Shown piece by piece: positions 5,660 to 6,241 of a DNA stretch of 6,241 nt. The notes below the pieces were generated by a model that saw only the letters and a program-made list of their open reading frames with translations, had not been told where the DNA came from and ran no database searches. Numbering within the stretch: position 1 is the stretch's first letter; every line of letters starts with the position of its first letter. The stretch lies in contig DYRE01000136.1 in assembly GCA_020718965.1 (NCBI GenBank), positions 1 to 6,241 on the forward strand. Reading direction: 5' to 3'. Source of the stretch: Desulfomonile tiedjei. GTDB taxonomy: Bacteria; Desulfobacterota; Desulfomonilia; Desulfomonilales; Desulfomonilaceae. The position numbers and the translations under genes are program-made.

Positions 5660-5693
5660 TGTTAGTCGGGATTTCCATTTGGAAGAAAGTTGA

Positions 5694-5716
5694 ATGGCGG
5701 CTGATCAAGCCGCCAT
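5694..5716. terminator. Perfect hairpin between convergent genes, probable bidirectional terminator
   Basis: ATGGCGGCT (5694-5702) and AGCCGCCAT (5708-5716) pair perfectly over 9 bp around the 5-nt loop GATCA. The hairpin lies 34 nt after the stop at 5659 and 9 nt beyond the stop of the leftward gene. The nearest T-run on the + strand (TTTTT at 5730-5734) starts about 13 nt after the stem and is weakly placed. The leftward side has only a short mixed T/C stretch. The convergent position makes termination the best reading. Confidence 0.65.
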
Positions 5717-5725
5717 CGTTAGCTA

Positions 5726-6241
5726 CTAGTTTTTAGGGTTCGCTTTAGGATCACCAACGGGATTACTTTCTGTAGGCTTTGCAGTCTCAATTGGTAATAA
5801 AATCTGAACATTCATCTTTTTTCTGAGAGAATCAGCGATCTTCTCATATTGTTCCTGCTGTTTCTGGTATTTGAGTTGCTCGATTATATATTCCTTGACC
5901 TGATCAAATGAAGCGTCTTCAGAAGGCTTGTTGTCCTCTAGGAAGAGAACATGGTAGCCGAACTTACTTTTCACAGGACCCTCAACCTGACCCTTCTTCA
6001 TCTTGAAGGCTACCTCCTCAATTTCCGGGACCAGACTGCCTTTAGGCATCCAATCCAGATCCCCTCCCTTTACTTTACTAGGGCAGATTGAAACCTGTGT
6101 CGCAATCTCAGCAAATTTTTCACCTTTTTTCAATCTCGTCAGAACATTCTTGGCCTCTTTTTCATTTTCCACGAGAATGTGATGAAATTTGATACTTTCC
6201 GGTGTGGAGAATTCGGTCTTATTTTGTTCGAAGTATTTCTG
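5726..6241 (-). CDS. Parvulin-type (PpiC/SurA/PrsA-like) peptidyl-prolyl isomerase, C-terminal part
   Basis: The gene enters from the right edge, so its start and any signal peptide or N-terminal chaperone domain are outside the window; 171 residues are visible. The parvulin domain spans roughly residues 18-104 of the visible part. It starts at FHHILVENEKEA (19-30) and continues through KKGEKFAEIATQ and SICPSKVKGGDLDWMPKG (51-68), with the active-site-region Cys at 53. It then runs through VPEIEEVAFKMKKGQVEGPV and the final FGYHVLFLED, whose His is also conserved. A helical segment (about 113-141) and a low-complexity tail rich in Pro, Asn and Lys follow. Such proteins catalyse prolyl cis-trans isomerisation and usually help fold exported or outer-membrane proteins in the periplasm. 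A GTG at 6172 lies within the domain and is not a plausible start. Convergent with the DUF6178-like gene; shares the hairpin at 5694-5716. Confidence 0.9.
   Translation of the reverse strand, partial: QKYFEQNKTEFSTPESIKFHHILVENEKEAKNVLTRLKKGEKFAEIATQVSICPSKVKGGDLDWMPKGSLVPEIEEVAFKMKKGQVEGPVKSKFGYHVLFLEDNKPSEDASFDQVKEYIIEQLKYQKQQEQYEKIADSLRKKMNVQILLPIETAKPTESNPVGDPKANPKN

Overview
The window looks like a chromosomal segment from an anaerobic bacterium, most likely of the old Deltaproteobacteria (Desulfobacterota). That guess rests on gene content: a MinD-type ATPase of the inserted-ferredoxin kind beside MIP18 and NifU-like genes, oxygen-sensitive benzoyl-CoA-reductase-type activase subunits with a two-cluster ferredoxin, and a DUF6178-like protein. 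No rRNA, tRNA, CRISPR array, insertion sequence or phage gene was seen.

Region 1 (1-1936, + strand) is a tight run of five genes. It holds the 3' part of a MinD/Mrp-like P-loop ATPase, a MIP18-family (DUF59) protein, an FmdB-type zinc-ribbon protein with a cysteine-rich tail, a stand-alone NifU/IscU-type scaffold, and a degenerate response-regulator receiver that overlaps the scaffold gene by ATGA. Gaps are 13, 28, 29 and -4 nt, so this is probably one operon. Together the genes look like a module for building or delivering Fe-S clusters: scaffold, carrier-type ATPase, MIP18 targeting factor and a small metal-binding protein. The pseudo-receiver could be a regulatory add-on.

Region 2 (2025-4094, - strand) is a three-gene operon reading leftwards. 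It encodes two ATPases of the BadF/BadG/BcrA/BcrD (HgdC-like) family followed by a 2x[4Fe-4S] ferredoxin. Order and sequence character resemble bzdP-bzdQ-bzdM of ATP-dependent class I benzoyl-CoA reductases. The catalytic subunits (BzdN/BzdO-like) are not in the window, although both flanks of the operon are visible. The electron-activating half therefore stands apart from its reductase.

Region 3 (4095-4323) is a 229-nt AT-rich divergent intergenic region with a plausible sigma70 promoter for the rightward genes. Region 4 (4324-5659, + strand) holds two closely spaced genes for acidic cytoplasmic proteins. The first is unrecognised; the second resembles DUF6178 from memory. Region 5 is a perfect 9-bp hairpin at 5694-5716 between convergent genes, followed by the 3' part of a parvulin-type peptidyl-prolyl isomerase gene on the - strand (5726 to the window edge).

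Several start codons were reassigned from Shine-Dalgarno positions: GTG 853, ATG 1134, ATG 3232, ATG 4324, and more tentatively ATG 2375.
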